64,000 nucleotides of DNA from Chrysoporthe austroafricana (Eukaryota; Ascomycota; Sordariomycetes; Diaporthales; Cryphonectriaceae). The position numbers and the translations under genes are program-made. Below, in pieces: positions 38,135-50,251 of the stretch. Each line of letters opens with the position of its first letter. Positions within the stretch are counted from its first letter, which is position 1. The notes beneath the pieces are model-generated. The model ran no database searches, was not told the origin of the DNA, and worked only from the letters and a program-made list of their open reading frames with translations. The stretch is taken from contig JYIP02000004.1 of assembly GCA_001051155.2 (NCBI GenBank), positions 3,218,383-3,282,382 of the forward strand. The letters run 5' to 3'.

Positions 38135-38881
38135 GTGATGCAGACTGCCAACCTGCGATAGCGGGACACAAGGTGGGAGGCCCCAGGACGGGTCTGTCCA
38201 TCCTTTAGAGGTGTCGCATTGCCCTAGACACCAATTGGTGGCAAGAAAGTCCCAGACCGGAGTCAAGATTTCTTGGTGGAATGTGACGGAACAGCATACA
38301 TAATTTTAATCGATAATCTCCGGATCCTCCACCTGAAACTGTGGAGAAATTGTCTTGTGCTTTCTTCAAGTGCCCTCCATAATTGCAGGCCAGCGAGATC
38401 GAACCTTTGGCCATGAGCTCACCACTGGCATTAGATCTTTGTTTTCCTCAATATCTCGGATTTTGGTCTGGCAAACGACCTGTAGTCCTGCTCGATCCAT
38501 CAGGCTCATGGCCAGGCGACTCTCTTCTGAAGGTACTGATGAGACATCTTGCTGGCCCATATCGTTCGTGCCAGTCCATCTTTCATGCCCGGGCTCTGGA
38601 AATGGATCAGGAGTGACGAAGGCCATCACAAGCGCGGCCGTTGCTCGACTCCCACCGACCCCCATCGAAATGACCTAGACAGCATCGACAACCGCGAATA
38701 AAGCCAAAGAGGTCATTCTTAATGGTCCTATGGTATTTATTGCAGTGTGATATGCCTATTCGTCATCTCGCATTTGCCACAAGCATTGACAGAGTGCCGA
38801 GCACGAAGGGTTGCCCCTTTCAGAGCGAATAATCAACTGTTCATCCGAGGATTTGACCGAAACGTTTCAGTCTTGGTCCCC
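38135..38881. other. Convergent interval between the amylase and SNF8
   Basis: This stretch is 3' flank of two converging genes. Frames here are short and overlapping; nothing is supported. Confidence 0.45.
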
Positions 38882-39711
38882 TCACTCCCCGGAAAATATT
38901 TCTTGAGCTTCGAGCATGAAGCCTGGTGACCAGTACTCCCACTCGGCGGCCTGCTTGTCGATCCATAGCATGCCTTCGCCGAGCAGGTCCTCTAGTGCCG
39001 TCTGGGCTCGAGCCCGGGGCCAGTGCAAGTTGATCATCAACATGGATACGCTGACGTAGCCCAGGACCTGTACAGCCTCAAGGACCGCACTCTGGTCTGT
39101 GTTCAGCTCTTTGGGCACGGAACGGATGTACGGCTTGCTGCCGACCTTGATGACGGAGAATGACGAGCCCAAAGGCTTGAGGGTGCCGACAGCTCGGAGT
39201 ATGTCATCCCTACATGCATATCAGCACGGCATCGTCACCTCCAGGAGAGGTCGCAAAAAACTCACTCCGTAACCTCCGAGGAGCCTTCCATCCTCCCCCT
39301 CATGATCCTCTCCCGCACTTTCCTCACCTCGATCAATCCCCCATTCTCACTCCTCGTCTCGCCGCAGACTTCGACTACCCGCACGGCCAGCTCAAAGTAG
39401 AAATCATTGACCGACCTCCCCAGCAACTGCGCCCAGATGGACCCGCCGCCGGAACCGCTGTTGCTGCTCGCCAGGGGGTCTACCCCTATCGCGGCGCACA
39501 TGCGGGCGAACTGGGCGCGGAAGCTCGGGTTGGAGCGTATGTCCTTTGCGTGCGTCTGGGCGAACTGCTGGAGCAGCGAGCGGAACACGGACAGCTGGGT
39601 CTCCAGGGCCTGCGCGTTGGTCGAGCGCAGTGTGTTGCCATGACTGGCGTACTGCGCAGAGGTGATGCGGCTGCGGTCGAAGGCTGCCAGCCCTACTCCT
39701 TTGCGGGACAT
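38882..39711 (-). CDS. SNF8: ESCRT-II subunit Snf8/Vps22 (EAP30)
   Basis: Two exons (39266-39711 and 38882-39209) give 257 residues, the normal family length. Snf8, with Vps36 and two Vps25 copies, forms ESCRT-II, which sorts ubiquitinated cargo into multivesicular bodies. The N-terminus MSRKGVGLAAFDR is nearly invariant in the family. The first helices (TLRSTNAQALETQLSVF ... QFAQTHAKDIRSNPSFRAQF) and tandem winged-helix domains (DDILRAVGTLKPLGSSFSV; VSVSMLMINLHWPRARAQTALEDL) are clear, ending in a conserved WYS-like segment (YWSPGF). The intron splits GLU codon 149 with GTGAGT and a GTAG acceptor. A short Gly/Ser insertion (SSNSGSGGGS) lies in the helical part. Identity is secure. Confidence 0.94.
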
Positions 39712-40239
39712 GTCGGACGGATCACTATGACAGTAGACTTCTTAAAGGGAGGAAAGAAGGGTGAGCCGCAGAATACGGTCATTTACTTGGGTCCAGAGCC
39801 TGAAGATAAAGGGAAAGGGGGTGGGGAAGAGTTGGTGAGTTGCACGATGAGTCGTTTGCAGGAGCGCGGAAGTAGCGACTAGATTCAACGCCGGATATTC
39901 TCAACACACGCCGCGCGGATTGAATGATCTCCAATGCATTTCAATAGATTTCAATCAAATGCCACCTTGAGATTTAACAGTTTGCCTTCGTATCCTTCGC
40001 CATCACGACTCGAGGCAAGTCGCTGTTGTCGTCACTTCAACTGCAGTTGGTCGTTATCGAGATAAGAGTCACGTGTACAGAACTAGTCCCATTTCGGCTA
40101 GTACCAGACCCGCGCCCACAGTCGAAAATTCGTCTGCTCGCCCACCCGCAACCACCTCGTAGACCAACGCATCTAGTTGACGACCGCACTCCCATCACCC
40201 ATCGACCCTCCGACAAATCCCACAGCCATAACCGCAATC
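39712..40239. promoter_or_regulatory. Divergent promoter region of SNF8 and RPS16
   Basis: This 528-bp stretch separates two divergent start codons. It should hold both promoters. No TATA box is clear; the part near 40040-40230 is C/A-rich, typical of a ribosomal gene leader. Confidence 0.5.
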
Positions 40240-41125
40240 ATGGCCGCCCCTCAGATGGTTCAGTGCTTCGGCAAGAAGAGAAACGCGACTGTGCGTATTT
40301 CCCCACGATGAGAACCCACGCCCTAGACGAGCGAACGACTTGCGACAATCGACCGCCGAGAAGGAGAACCTTTTGCTGACCGGGTTGGAATTGAACAGGC
40401 TGTCGCTCAGTGCAAGGCTGGAAAGGGCCTGATCCGGGTCAACGGCCGCCCTCTGCAGCTCGTCGAGCCCGCCATCCTCCGCACCAAGGTACGATTTCCC
40501 ACGCGAAACACCATCTCGAATGGCCCCACCCTGGAAGATTCATCGAAGGGCGATTGCGATCGTGGGAAACGGCAGGCGAGGGAGAGGAGGATGTCACTGC
40601 GGAAAACAATTGTTTGAATCGGTTTCGGGTAGGACGGCTGACGGTTCTCGCAATTCAGGTCTACGAGCCTCTGCTGGTCGTTGGTCTCGACAAGTTCGCC
40701 AACCTCGACATCCGTGTCCGCGTCTCTGGCGGTGGTCACACTTCTCAGATCTAGTATGTTGTCTCTATGGTGGACCCTTGTGGAATTTGTCTCGTCGGCA
40801 TTCGAAAGAGGCCGGACTTCCCTTGGGCTCTGCTTGTCTAAGACTCACTGGGATGCTAACATGTGTACAGCGCTGTGCGACAAGCCATCTCCAAGGCTCT
40901 GATCGCCTACAACCAGAAGTACGATTCCCATCGATGACCAGGGCCAACAACATGTCGTGACTAACCCGTTCTTGCAGGTTCGTCGATGAGCACACCAAGA
41001 ACACGCTGAAGACCGCCCTCACCGGTTTCGACCGTACCCTCCTCGTCGCCGACAACCGCCGCTGCGAGCCCAAGAAGTTCGGTGGTCCAGGTGCCCGTGC
41101 CAGATTCCAGAAGTCCTACCGTTAA
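40240..41125 (+). CDS. RPS16: 40S ribosomal protein S16 (uS9)
   Basis: Five exons (40240-40290, 40399-40488, 40659-40753, 40871-40918, 40978-41125) encode 143 residues, the standard length of eukaryotic uS9, whose C-terminal tail contacts P-site tRNA. Recognisable blocks are [49 protein letters not shown] and the invariant tail [11 protein letters not shown]. All joins fit in phase. Two exons are very short (51 and 48 nt). Intron 2 is 170 nt and intron 1 108 nt; neither shows a convincing snoRNA. Identity is certain. Confidence 0.97.
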
Positions 41126-42123
41126 ACGACGGCTGTTGTTCTTGGGGATGGCGTGCCGGCCCGCTATCTGTGTGGCGGTGCTGGTGTGGGGAGGATGAAG
41201 GAGACGACGGCGAACAGCAAAACCCAAGGGGGGCGTTGGTGGACTGCCGTTGTGCTTTTATACTGGCTCTTCTTGCGTGTGCGGATCGGGAGTCAAATGT
41301 GAGGAACCAACACGGAAAGAGCAAAAAATCATGGGGAATCTAGTTTCCTAGACCTGCATTTGCATGGCAAGGCTTCGCCGGGCTGAACAGTCAAGGGATT
41401 ACGGCAAATGAACACGATCAAAACTTTCAGCCAACGGATCAATCTGGGCGTGACATGATACTCGGGACCTGATACTCGGGACCAGGAAGAAGGACCCCCC
41501 TGCGATTGAAGTTGTGATTTGTTCGAAGGCCTACAGGCGGCTACGAGGCAGTACAACAGCGTCCTTGTCCAGAAAGGAAAGAATTGTGTCCAGAATAATG
41601 CGTCAGGTCTTTGCAGGCCCGTCTTTGCCCACATGTGTCAGCATGTTATACGCACGAGGAGGCATCAGAAATCACCCAAGGACGAGGAAGCGTAGAATGA
41701 CTGCCTCTTTATCTGTATCAAGCACCCAAGAGCCTTTATTTCATGCAGCTTGAACTTCCCAATGATGCTATCCCCGAAGGTTCCAGTACAACGGCCCCAG
41801 TCTTGCGGCTCTGCGAATATTAAGGTCGCCTAGGCATTTTTCAAGCTGGTTCAATTGCATGGCGCATGCAATACTGCTGTGATCATTAGGCTATCTCACG
41901 GGAAATCCACAGTCTCGCGCCTTTGCCCTCCCCACGGCTCCATACATGTCATGCGTCGTCTCAGTGTGCTGAACAAGGTCCCTTCCGGACTTCGTTAAAT
42001 AACCCCCCAAGGCGGCTCTCGCAATCCGCGAAAACTGAATAGGCTCGACACGACCCGCAATCTGCATATCCAACCAACGTCGTGGCCACCTGGCCTCTCC
42101 CACGCCCGACTCGGGGGGGAGGC
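41126..42123. other. Convergent 1-kb interval between RPS16 and AAR2
   Basis: No gene is supported; it is the 3' flank of RPS16 and of AAR2. A duplicated GATACTCGGGACC string appears at about 41457-41482. Confidence 0.45.
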
Positions 42124-43806
42124 TCAATGAAAAGACACCAGCCCGACCTCCCGGCCCGTGTCGTCCAGGTCGACAATAACAGGCCGGTACTCGTCATCCT
42201 CGTCATACTGCACGTCCACCTCTTCGCCCTCGACGCCGCCGCCGCCGCCCGCCTTCCCAGCGTGGTCCGTCCTCAGGTCCCAGCCCAACCGCCAGAACCA
42301 CGCCTCGAGCGCCACGAACGCGCGCCCCAGCTCCTCGAGGGCCCTCGCCTGCTCCTCCTCCTCCTCGTCTTCTTCTTCCTCCTCCTCTCCTTCCTCCTGC
42401 TGCTGCCGCCGCCGCAGGCCAAGCAGCATCTCGTCCATGCGCTGCTTGTACAGCGCCAGCGCGGCGCGCAGCCGCGCCTTCTTCCCGGGGAGGATGTCCA
42501 GGATGCTGGCGGACGCGCCGCCCGGGGCAGGCCCGCCGTATTCGCCGGCGCCCGGGGCGACGTACCTCTCGTTGTAGACCATCTGGGCGTGCAGGGTGGT
42601 GAGGAAGGCGAGGGCGAGCCCGGGCCGCAGGAGGGCGAGGTCGTGGGCGCGGAGGACGACCTTGAGCACGAGGTGCCACCAGTGCTCGACGCAGGCGAGG
42701 TTGGACAGATGCAGGCCGGCGAGGAAGGCGAGCTGCATCTCGCCGACGAGGTCGGCGGCGGCGACGCCGGTGCCGGGCGTGTCGACGAGGCGGAGGACAT
42801 CGCGGGACGTGTCCGGGGCGGGGCCGCCAGCGTGTAGGTGCAGGTGCAGGTCGACGTCGCCCTCCGGGAAGAGGAAGCGCAGGCCGCCGCGGCCGGCGAG
42901 CGTCTGGTAGGTCTGCGTGGTGGTGGCGCGCGGGAAGCCGGCGTCGTCGCCGGCAGCGCCGTCGGCGGTGTCGACGAGCCACTCGCCGGCGCCGGGCCGC
43001 CCCGTGACGCGGGCGAGGAGCCGCTCGTCGATGCACGCGGTCAGCCGGCGCCAGAGCTGCGCCTCCTCCTCGTCGTCGGCGGCCCCGAAGCCGTAGGGCG
43101 CGAGCTGTGGGTACAGGCTGGCGACGTTGTCGCGGTGGTCGCGGGCCTCGAAGCTGCTGGCGGGCTCGACGAGCACCTCGTTGAACCGGTCCCACTGCTT
43201 GACGCGCACGCGGCCGCGGTCCCCGGCGACGAACCAGTACCCGCACCGCGACAGGGCGTTCGGCTCCGACACCCAGATGAAGTGCGCGCCCGGCGGGATG
43301 TCGCGGATACCCTGTAATCCTGAGGTGCCGGTCCCGATCGCCCTGCTGTCGCAGCCCACCGTCGAGTTCGGCGGCAGGTCGAGGATGAGGAAGATGTCGC
43401 TCTGGGGCGGCGGGGGGACGGGCGCCGGTCCGCTGCCGTCGTCCCGGTCGTCACCCTCCAGCGGGGGCATCTCTGGATCATCATCGTCGTCGTCAATATC
43501 ATCACCAGGCACCGGCGTGTCCGGCCGCTGTGGTCTTGGGGAGTCCATGGGCCTGTGCACCCTGAGGGATCCCAGGGGAAAGGTGCCCACGACGGGTATC
43601 GAGACGTGTGACCGCAGCGAGACCTCGTCGGATAAGGGTGTCGAGCCGGCCCTGCTGAGCTCAGGAACGCCGGAGCTGCCGCTGAGAGCCGGAGATGCGA
43701 CCCTGCCCAGGTCGACAAGAGGAGCAGATTCTTCGGCCCGGACAGCGGCTGATTGGTGGACGAGGCCGCTGTCGTCCTGACTCGGTGGGCCGCCGGTCGA
43801 AGTCAT
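42124..43806 (-). CDS. AAR2: AAR2-family U5 snRNP assembly factor
   Basis: The single frame encodes 560 residues. Aar2 binds Prp8 during U5 snRNP maturation in the cytoplasm and is replaced by Brr2 in the nucleus. The N-terminal ~130 residues are disordered, with an acidic run (DDIDDDDDDPEMPP). The Aar2 N-domain begins at SDIFLILDLPPNSTVGCDS, then GIRDIPPGAHFIWVSEP and GYWFVAGDRGRVRVKQWD, which I recognise as the family core. The helical C-domain includes LVGEMQLAFLAGLHLSNLACVEHWWHL. Two insertions are unusual: a Glu-rich tract (EEGEEEEEEDEEEEEQ) and a Gly-rich one near the end. The third codon positions are strongly G/C, more than in the genes to the left. Yeast Aar2 is 355 residues, so this one is long by its disordered parts. 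Confidence 0.82.
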   Translation of the reverse strand: MTSTGGPPSQDDSGLVHQSAAVRAEESAPLVDLGRVASPALSGSSGVPELSRAGSTPLSDEVSLRSHVSIPVVGTFPLGSLRVHRPMDSPRPQRPDTPVPGDDIDDDDDDPEMPPLEGDDRDDGSGPAPVPPPPQSDIFLILDLPPNSTVGCDSRAIGTGTSGLQGIRDIPPGAHFIWVSEPNALSRCGYWFVAGDRGRVRVKQWDRFNEVLVEPASSFEARDHRDNVASLYPQLAPYGFGAADDEEEAQLWRRLTACIDERLLARVTGRPGAGEWLVDTADGAAGDDAGFPRATTTQTYQTLAGRGGLRFLFPEGDVDLHLHLHAGGPAPDTSRDVLRLVDTPGTGVAAADLVGEMQLAFLAGLHLSNLACVEHWWHLVLKVVLRAHDLALLRPGLALAFLTTLHAQMVYNERYVAPGAGEYGGPAPGGASASILDILPGKKARLRAALALYKQRMDEMLLGLRRRQQQEEGEEEEEEDEEEEEQARALEELGRAFVALEAWFWRLGWDLRTDHAGKAGGGGGVEGEEVDVQYDEDDEYRPVIVDLDDTGREVGLVSFH

Positions 43807-46800
43807 GGCCGGTATGCTACGGAAGATATGTCCAGACGTGTCAGGTGTGGTTGCCTTGCCTTGCCAGATATCCAGACACCAACCAGGGAACTATAGACAG
43901 CAGAAGATTGATTAGATGGATCGATAGATAGATCGCTGGATCGATAGAGAGATCTGGTAGACGGAGGCAACGAACGGTGGCTGGCCCGGCCAGAAAGGTG
44001 GGAGGGAGTTTATGCGTGGGATGTCTGCCCTGTCAGCGGGGCGCCATGCTGTCTGTAACCAAGGCTTATGAGTCCTCTCGACCCTTCTCCTCAGGAATAC
44101 GAGCCCGTCTGAAGATGGTCGCCTCGTGTGTGCGAAAAGGCGAGGCCGTTGCGACAAGGTTCGAGCGAGAAACTTGATGTCGTCGTCAGATGAGCTGCGG
44201 GCCTACGTCATCTCCAGCAGAGCCTCGTGCCGTGTTACCGTCGTACCCTCAACCAGGCGTGCTACCCTCCCCCCCTCGTCGTTGCTCAGGAAATCTTGAA
44301 ATACGGCAGCGTCCTGCTCGATTGGAGAGTTCGGCGCATGTTCCTCTCGCTCGCAGGCTCTTGAAGGTTTCGATCCCGACGGGGCACACCAATGACAGAG
44401 TACATGGCTGAACCTCCCCTGTATGCCTCTGCCGTAGCGGCAACGCTTACCACCCTCCTCCCCCCATCTCCCACTGCTCCCTCTCTTTAGTGCCCATGGC
44501 ACGCACAGCACACCCAGGAGGAAACACCGGCTGCTCCCTCGTCCGGCGTGAATGAAGGTCGCCTGCCTGCCTGTCAGCCAACCAGCCAGCCTGCCGCCAC
44601 AGATTGACACCGTCCTGATCCATGTGGCCGGCCTTCTGAGCCGTCCTCCCCGGCGGGGAACGCTGCTCGCCGCCTCACCGCCTGGGGAGAGAAAATCAAA
44701 ACAAAACAGAGCGTGTGAGACAAGCGTTCAGGAGCAGAGGCAGGGCGCGGGCCACTATCTATGCACGCAGGGGACCAGGCAGACCGACAGGCCAGCCACG
44801 CCCTCCCGCCAGCGAAGCGCGGCTAGCCACGCCCCCCCGTCCTTCTTCTCGAGAGAGAGAGCCCTGCCCTGCCTGGCGCGCGGCGGCCAAGCAAAACGAC
44901 GACGCCGTCTCGGCAGGCCGATGTTGCATCGGGGCTCGCTGGTGGCGTGGCGTGCTGTGCTATGCTACCCAACGGCCCCCTTCCGCCTTTGGGGGCGGGG
45001 TTTCTCGTCAGGAAGAGCGCGAGCCCAAGGCGACGGCGTCAGAAAGGGACGGGCCGCTCTGGTTCTCTCCCCTGCCCTCCCCCCTCCCCTCTGCTGGCCT
45101 CCCCTCCCCCTGGCCTGAGCGACTTTTTGGTCGCTCCTTTAGGTTTCGACGGTGCGTGCCGGCGCCGGTGGGGGGGAGGGGAGGGCAGGGTAAGCAAGGG
45201 GAGGTGGGAAAAGCATAAATAATCGTCCCACCCGCCCGCATCGTCTAAAACAGGCGAGGCGAGCAAGAGTAAGTAAGGTCAGTGAAAAGTACAGTACCTC
45301 TTGAGCGAGCGAGCGAGAGAACGACAACAAAAACCCACGCGCGCGCGCGCGCACACCAGGCGTTGCCCGCCCCACCGGCCACACACAACCCACCAACCAA
45401 CCCAACCCACCCTCCCTTGGCGGGCGTCGATCGCCCAGACCGGCCCAGCAAGACCCCCCCGGCCCCAGATCGTGGGAGAAATGACTTGCAGCCTCGTCCT
45501 GCCCTGCCCTGCCCTGTCCAGTCCTGCCCCGGGTTCCCGTTCTGTCACTTCTCACAATATCGATCACCACGAAAAGAGACGGCGCCGCCCCTCCCCTCCC
45601 CCCCGCCCCGGTTCTGGCCCCCCAGCCTGGCTCTCAGCACGGCCGGGGTCAGAGGGGACCGGACTGGCGCGAGGGGACGGGCCGTCAGGCGCACACCTAG
45701 TGCATCTGTCTCTTCTGGGCGCACGCGAGAGGGGAGAAGGCGATGGGGGGAGGGGTGGATCTTCTCTCTGGTCCGGCCGCCCTCTCCCCCTTCTCTCTGT
45801 CTCACCGTGGCTCGCCTACACGTATGCACGCTCTAACGCGAAGGGGGCTTGCAGAAGCAAAGTCGGGAGAGGGGAGTTCCAAAAATAACAGGAAAAAAAA
45901 AAAAAAAATAACCGGCTCGCGTGTGGATCCACATCGCCAGTGCGGTGCACACGGAGGGACCTGGCTTGTTGTCGTGATACCTCGCTGCAGGTCACCGTCG
46001 ACGAGGTCAGGCGGGCAGGAGGGCAGGCGGGCAGGCGGAGCGAGTACAGTACGTATCCTCACCCAGAGGGCGTGGAGATACGGAAGGTTTACTCCTTTGC
46101 CAATGACGGGCAGCCTGCGCGGCCTCCCCCCCCCCAGACCCACAGACGGTGATCCCCTGGCAGCAGGCCTTCATGCCAGGCACTGCCCCCGTCGTCGGGT
46201 TCGTCGCGGCCACCGTGCCCTCTCGCCGCCCACATGGGTGTGCCGCGCCGCCACCGACTCGGGGCGATGGATGGATGCATGGGACGGCGAGGGACCTGGC
46301 TTGGCTTGGCTTCCCTCTCCCCTCTCCCCTCCTCCTCGTCCACGGCCCGCCGGGGCGGTCTACAGCCTCAAGCCGCGAGAGGGGGGAGGATGCGTGTCGA
46401 CGAAACGTGGGCGGCTCGGAGCATTCACGACGCAGTGGCTGACACCTTCGGATCCCGAGGGGCGAGTGCCATTCGTGCCAGCGCGCTGTGGCTACGGGCC
46501 GTGCTCCGGACCGAAGATGAGAGCCCTCCCCCTCCTCTGATAGGAGATGAGGGTGGCCGCCCGGCAAGGGAGGGGGAGGAGGAGAGGGGCTTTGGGCCTC
46601 CATCCCTACCGCAGAAGCGGTGCGGTGCTTGGGATTTGCCGTACGAGGGGCCAGGGCGTGTGGTTGGTTCTGCCGCCACTCCACAGGGACGGGATCTGGA
46701 TCGGGATCTGGATCGGGAGGGGGTGATGGTGTTGTTGTTGTTTTTGTCGCTCCTGCTGCTGTTCGCGGACCTGGGCTCGTCCACAGCCCCGGCGCCTCCA

Positions 46801-47291
46801 CGCTCCAGCGCGCGCTGGACCCTGGCAAGGCCGGGACGGAGACAGGCCGCTCGGCCCCAGCAGAGAGACATACGCACATCCACGTCACGATCCCACGACG
46901 GCACGGGGAGCAAAAGTCTAAATCGCCAGCCGAGGACAAGGGGGCCCGTCCGGGGCTGCTGCGCGCCCCCGCGAGCGAGGAAGGGCTGCGGGCTCCACGG
47001 ACCAGGTCCGGGATCCTCCTCCCCTCCGCGGGGCCCAGCAGCGGCTCCTACTGCTACTATATATATGTATATACACGGTAAGCTTTCTCGCCTATCGAGC
47101 AGCCGCAGGAACCCCCCCAGCCCCATCAGCCCCCCTCGCGCGCGGAGGGTGGCCTGCTCGTGTGGATATTGCCAAGCGGGCAGAGGGGAGACGAGGGACG
47201 AGGGGCTTGGGTCTGTCTGCCTGCCCACGGGCAGGCGGCTGAGGCAATGAATGGCTCGTCAGGTAAGTCTCCAGCAAGGGTCACATCCACG

Positions 47292-47369
47292 TATCCATAC
47301 ATTCATCCATACATCCATACATCCATACATCCATACATCCATACATCCATACATCCATACATCCACGCA

Positions 47370-47401
<32 letters not shown>

Positions 47402-47404
47402 CAC
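47292..47404. repeat. Compound microsatellite (CATACATC)n-(CGCA)n-(CA)n
   Basis: About ten near-perfect units of CATCCATA run into units of CGCA and then CA. It is the longest simple repeat in the window. Confidence 0.93.
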
Positions 47405-48270
47405 TCACAAAAACAAACCCACCGGGACGGGGGGAGACATGCGAGGCCAGCACAGGCCCGCAGCAGGAGACTTCATCGCTCGGTACGCCGGCCGGCCGGA
47501 CAGGGGGCCCGTGGTCGGCAGCCCGCATCTGCAGGATCCGGGCCCGCCCACACCCAGCAGCGCCGGCCTAGTCGGCGAAGCGATGTGGCCCTGGCCTGCC
47601 TTGGCTGGGCGGGGGAGGGGCTGGGCTGGGCTGGGGGGTGGGTGGTGGTCCTCGTACTATGTAGCAGCAGGAAGAGAAGGGCACGAGGGAAGGGCAGCAG
47701 GCAGAGCTAAGGGATGACGTGCCTTAGCTGCCCTGCCCCCCTCCCCAGTGTGCCCCCCAAAGCCCGCCCCCCGCCCCCCAGTCGGCCCCCCCGTCGACGG
47801 GTTCTGCCCATCGTGCCACGCGCGTGCCATGCCATGCCGTGCCCAACGGGCCACGGCCATCGCCACGCCTTCTCGCCCTGGCCCCGGGCCCTGGTGGCTA
47901 GCTAGCTACTAGCGAGCCCCCATCCTCCTCGCGCGGCGATCGACCGCTGGCGCGCTGGGCTCACCCGCACCCCAAGTACCGCCGGCCTAGGGGCGTCTCG
48001 GGTGACACAGCAGCAAGCAGCAGCAGTAGCAGCAGCACGAGCCCCCCGGCGAGCGGGCGGGAGGGCGGGCGCGCGCGCGCGCACACACACCTGCCATGCA
48101 GGCGTAGTTTCCGAGGGAGGGGCCCCAAGGGTGGTAGCCTACCAGCTGGGCGCCCTAACCCCAGACCCCGACCTCAGCTTTAGCCTAAGGTTGGGCGCCG
48201 AGGCGGCCGCCCGGCCGATACCGGGACCGGGACTGGGGACCTGATGATGCACCCCGTCGGCGCACGGTGT

Positions 48271-48391
48271 AGGACAGGAGGGCGGGAAGGAAGAAGAGAG
48301 AAGAGAGAGGGAGAAGAGGGAGGGGGCGGGCGGGCGAGGGAGGGAGGGCGAGAGAGAAAGAGAGAGAGGCAGAGAGGGAGGGAGGGAGGGG
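48271..48391. repeat. Purine-rich tract (GA/GGA)
   Basis: About 120 bases on the plus strand are almost only G and A (AGAAGAGAGAGGGAGAAG and similar), broken by a few C. Such mirror-like purine tracts can form triplex DNA. Confidence 0.8.
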
Positions 48392-49008
48392 TGTGGCAGG
48401 CCGGGCGGGCGACAGGTAAGCCGGCGCAGGGTCATGAGACCTGGCAAATATCGCGAGACCTCGTAATCGCCCGTCCTGTCGGGGCATGACACACAGCCCG
48501 CAGACCTGCGAGATGTCGGTGGGCGGTGGGCAGGATACATCATGCCTGCATCGTCCCGGTCCCGAGACCAGGTCCTGCGGAGAGAGACGGAGAGAGGAGA
48601 GTGAGAGTGAGAGATGGAGGGAGGGGGGACGACGCACGCTCAGCCAACCGAACCGACCACTCATCTTCCTCCTCTCTCTCTTCTCGCCCTCCTCGCCGCA
48701 CCCCTCCTCTGACACACACATACATGCACACACTCCTCCCCCTCATCCCGAACCCACACCGAAGATACGGTATGTGGCAGCAGGCTGGGCTGGCTGCAGT
48801 ATCATGTGTGTGTATCTGTGTGTGTGGCGGGACAGGAAGAAGGACAAAAGAGGGGAGAGAGAGAGAGAGACAAGGGGGGTTGGGCCAGGGAGAGAAATTC
48901 CCGATGGTGGGTGACACAAGGTTTCTAGCGGCCAAGGGGGGCCTGCAGCAACGTCCCGACCACACATGAGTTAGTACCATAGTAGTGGTGGTGGTGGTAG
49001 CGGTAGCA

Positions 49009-49040
49009 GGTAGCAGCAGCAGCAGCAGTAGCAGCAGCAG
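49009..49040. repeat. (CAG/TAG) trinucleotide repeat
   Basis: CAG units, interrupted by TAG, run for about 30 bases in noncoding DNA. Confidence 0.85.
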
Positions 49041-49133
49041 CATGTATACGCCCAGTGACGCCGCAAGTCCAGTACGGATTAGCCTCCTCCTCCTGGGCAG
49101 CCAGCCAGCCAGGCCGTCGGCGGCCCATGTGGC

Positions 49134-49200
49134 CATGCCATGCCATGCCATGCCATGCCATGCCATGCCTTGCCATGCCTTGCCATGCCTTGCCATGCCC
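49134..49200. repeat. (ATGCC) pentanucleotide repeat
   Basis: About thirteen units of ATGCC or TTGCC in tandem; the right half alternates ATGCC and TTGCC in a regular decamer. Confidence 0.93.
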
Positions 49201-49519
49201 CATCTCCCCATGTCCCACCCCCAGGCCCCCATGCAGGCCAGTGTGGTACAACGCATACCATGGTAACCCCCCATCGCCGTAGCCCACACGCACCTCCGCC
49301 TCCGACGACTGACATGTCAACATGCACCTTAGGCCCCGAGCCCACGAGGCTGATTAATCATCATCCACCCTCACGTCCTGCCCGGGACGGGGCCAACCTC
49401 ACCCCGACCGACCTGGACGTACCTGGCATGGAGAGGAGATGCGGTCGCAAGCCATGTTCCATCCTCCCATCCTGGCCGCCGCACCGCCCACCGCCTCTCT
49501 CTGTCACCCTCCCAGCCCG

Positions 49520-49541
49520 CCACCACCACCACCACCACCAT
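49520..49541. repeat. (CCA)n trinucleotide repeat
   Basis: Seven to eight tandem ACC/CCA units in noncoding sequence. Confidence 0.85.
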
Positions 49542-50251
49542 CACGGCAGAAACAGAAACCCACCCCTGTGAAGTGAAATCATGAATGTGTCATGTTTGCC
49601 TGCCTAACGCCGGTATGATACATTGCTGTACTGCGCGTCTTTTCCGTTGCCTTGCCCGCCCCATATATCAGTAACCAGGACTAACAAACTTTGCAGCAAG
49701 CATCATCACCGTGGACCGACCCCCACCAAACCGTACTTTGGTCAACTATAAAAAGCTTTGCTTAGACCGAAACGCCCCGACCAACGTTCGTATGCTCCAG
49801 TGGCCCAGACCGTCTCCGACGAAAAACAAAAGACAAAACCCCCCCCCACACACCCCTTCTTTTGCTGTCCGTCATCACCTGCATAAACAAACGCTGCCGC
49901 TCAGTAGTCATGTTCCGTGTGCCCCCTGAGCGACCCCCGTTGGTCGCCGAGACCTTGGTATATTTGGTGGTGAATGAAAGGAAAGAACATCAACGACGAC
50001 GACGACGCGCTCCACCGGTTCCTCGCTCCTGCTCCGTCACGCGGACGAGTGACCTCGCCAGGCACGCGGCGCTGATTACAGCAGTCACCAGAGACCGTGG
50101 AGTCACGAGAGCGCAAAGTCTCCCAGCAGATCCATTTGTATTCTGCAGGTCAATGCAACCATCCCATCCCGGCCCTCGGGAAACCCTCAAACTGTCAACT
50201 CAACTAGCCTCCACGTCCGTTTCCTCTGGTGTTGGAATCGCGGCCCTGATC

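Larger units (their letters stand above)
43807..50251. other. 6.4-kb GC-rich gene-free region, microsatellite-rich
   Basis: I find no supportable gene between the AAR2 start and the CON7 3' end. Open frames are abundant on both strands but overlap one another, are Pro/Arg/Ser-rich and lack family marks, as expected of GC-rich noncoding DNA. The AAR2 promoter lies at the left edge, with GATA/GATC-rich repeats at 43915-43955. Simple repeats cluster at 47.3-49.6 kb. Confidence 0.6.

Noticed and set aside
40291..40398. Possible C/D snoRNA in RPS16 intron 1 (CGATGAG ... CTGA)
   Set aside because: The C box is poor, and the guide before the D box matches no rRNA segment I know.
42203..43246. 347-codon Arg/Pro-rich frame on the minus strand
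   Set aside because: It is an out-of-frame shadow of AAR2 produced by its G/C third positions.
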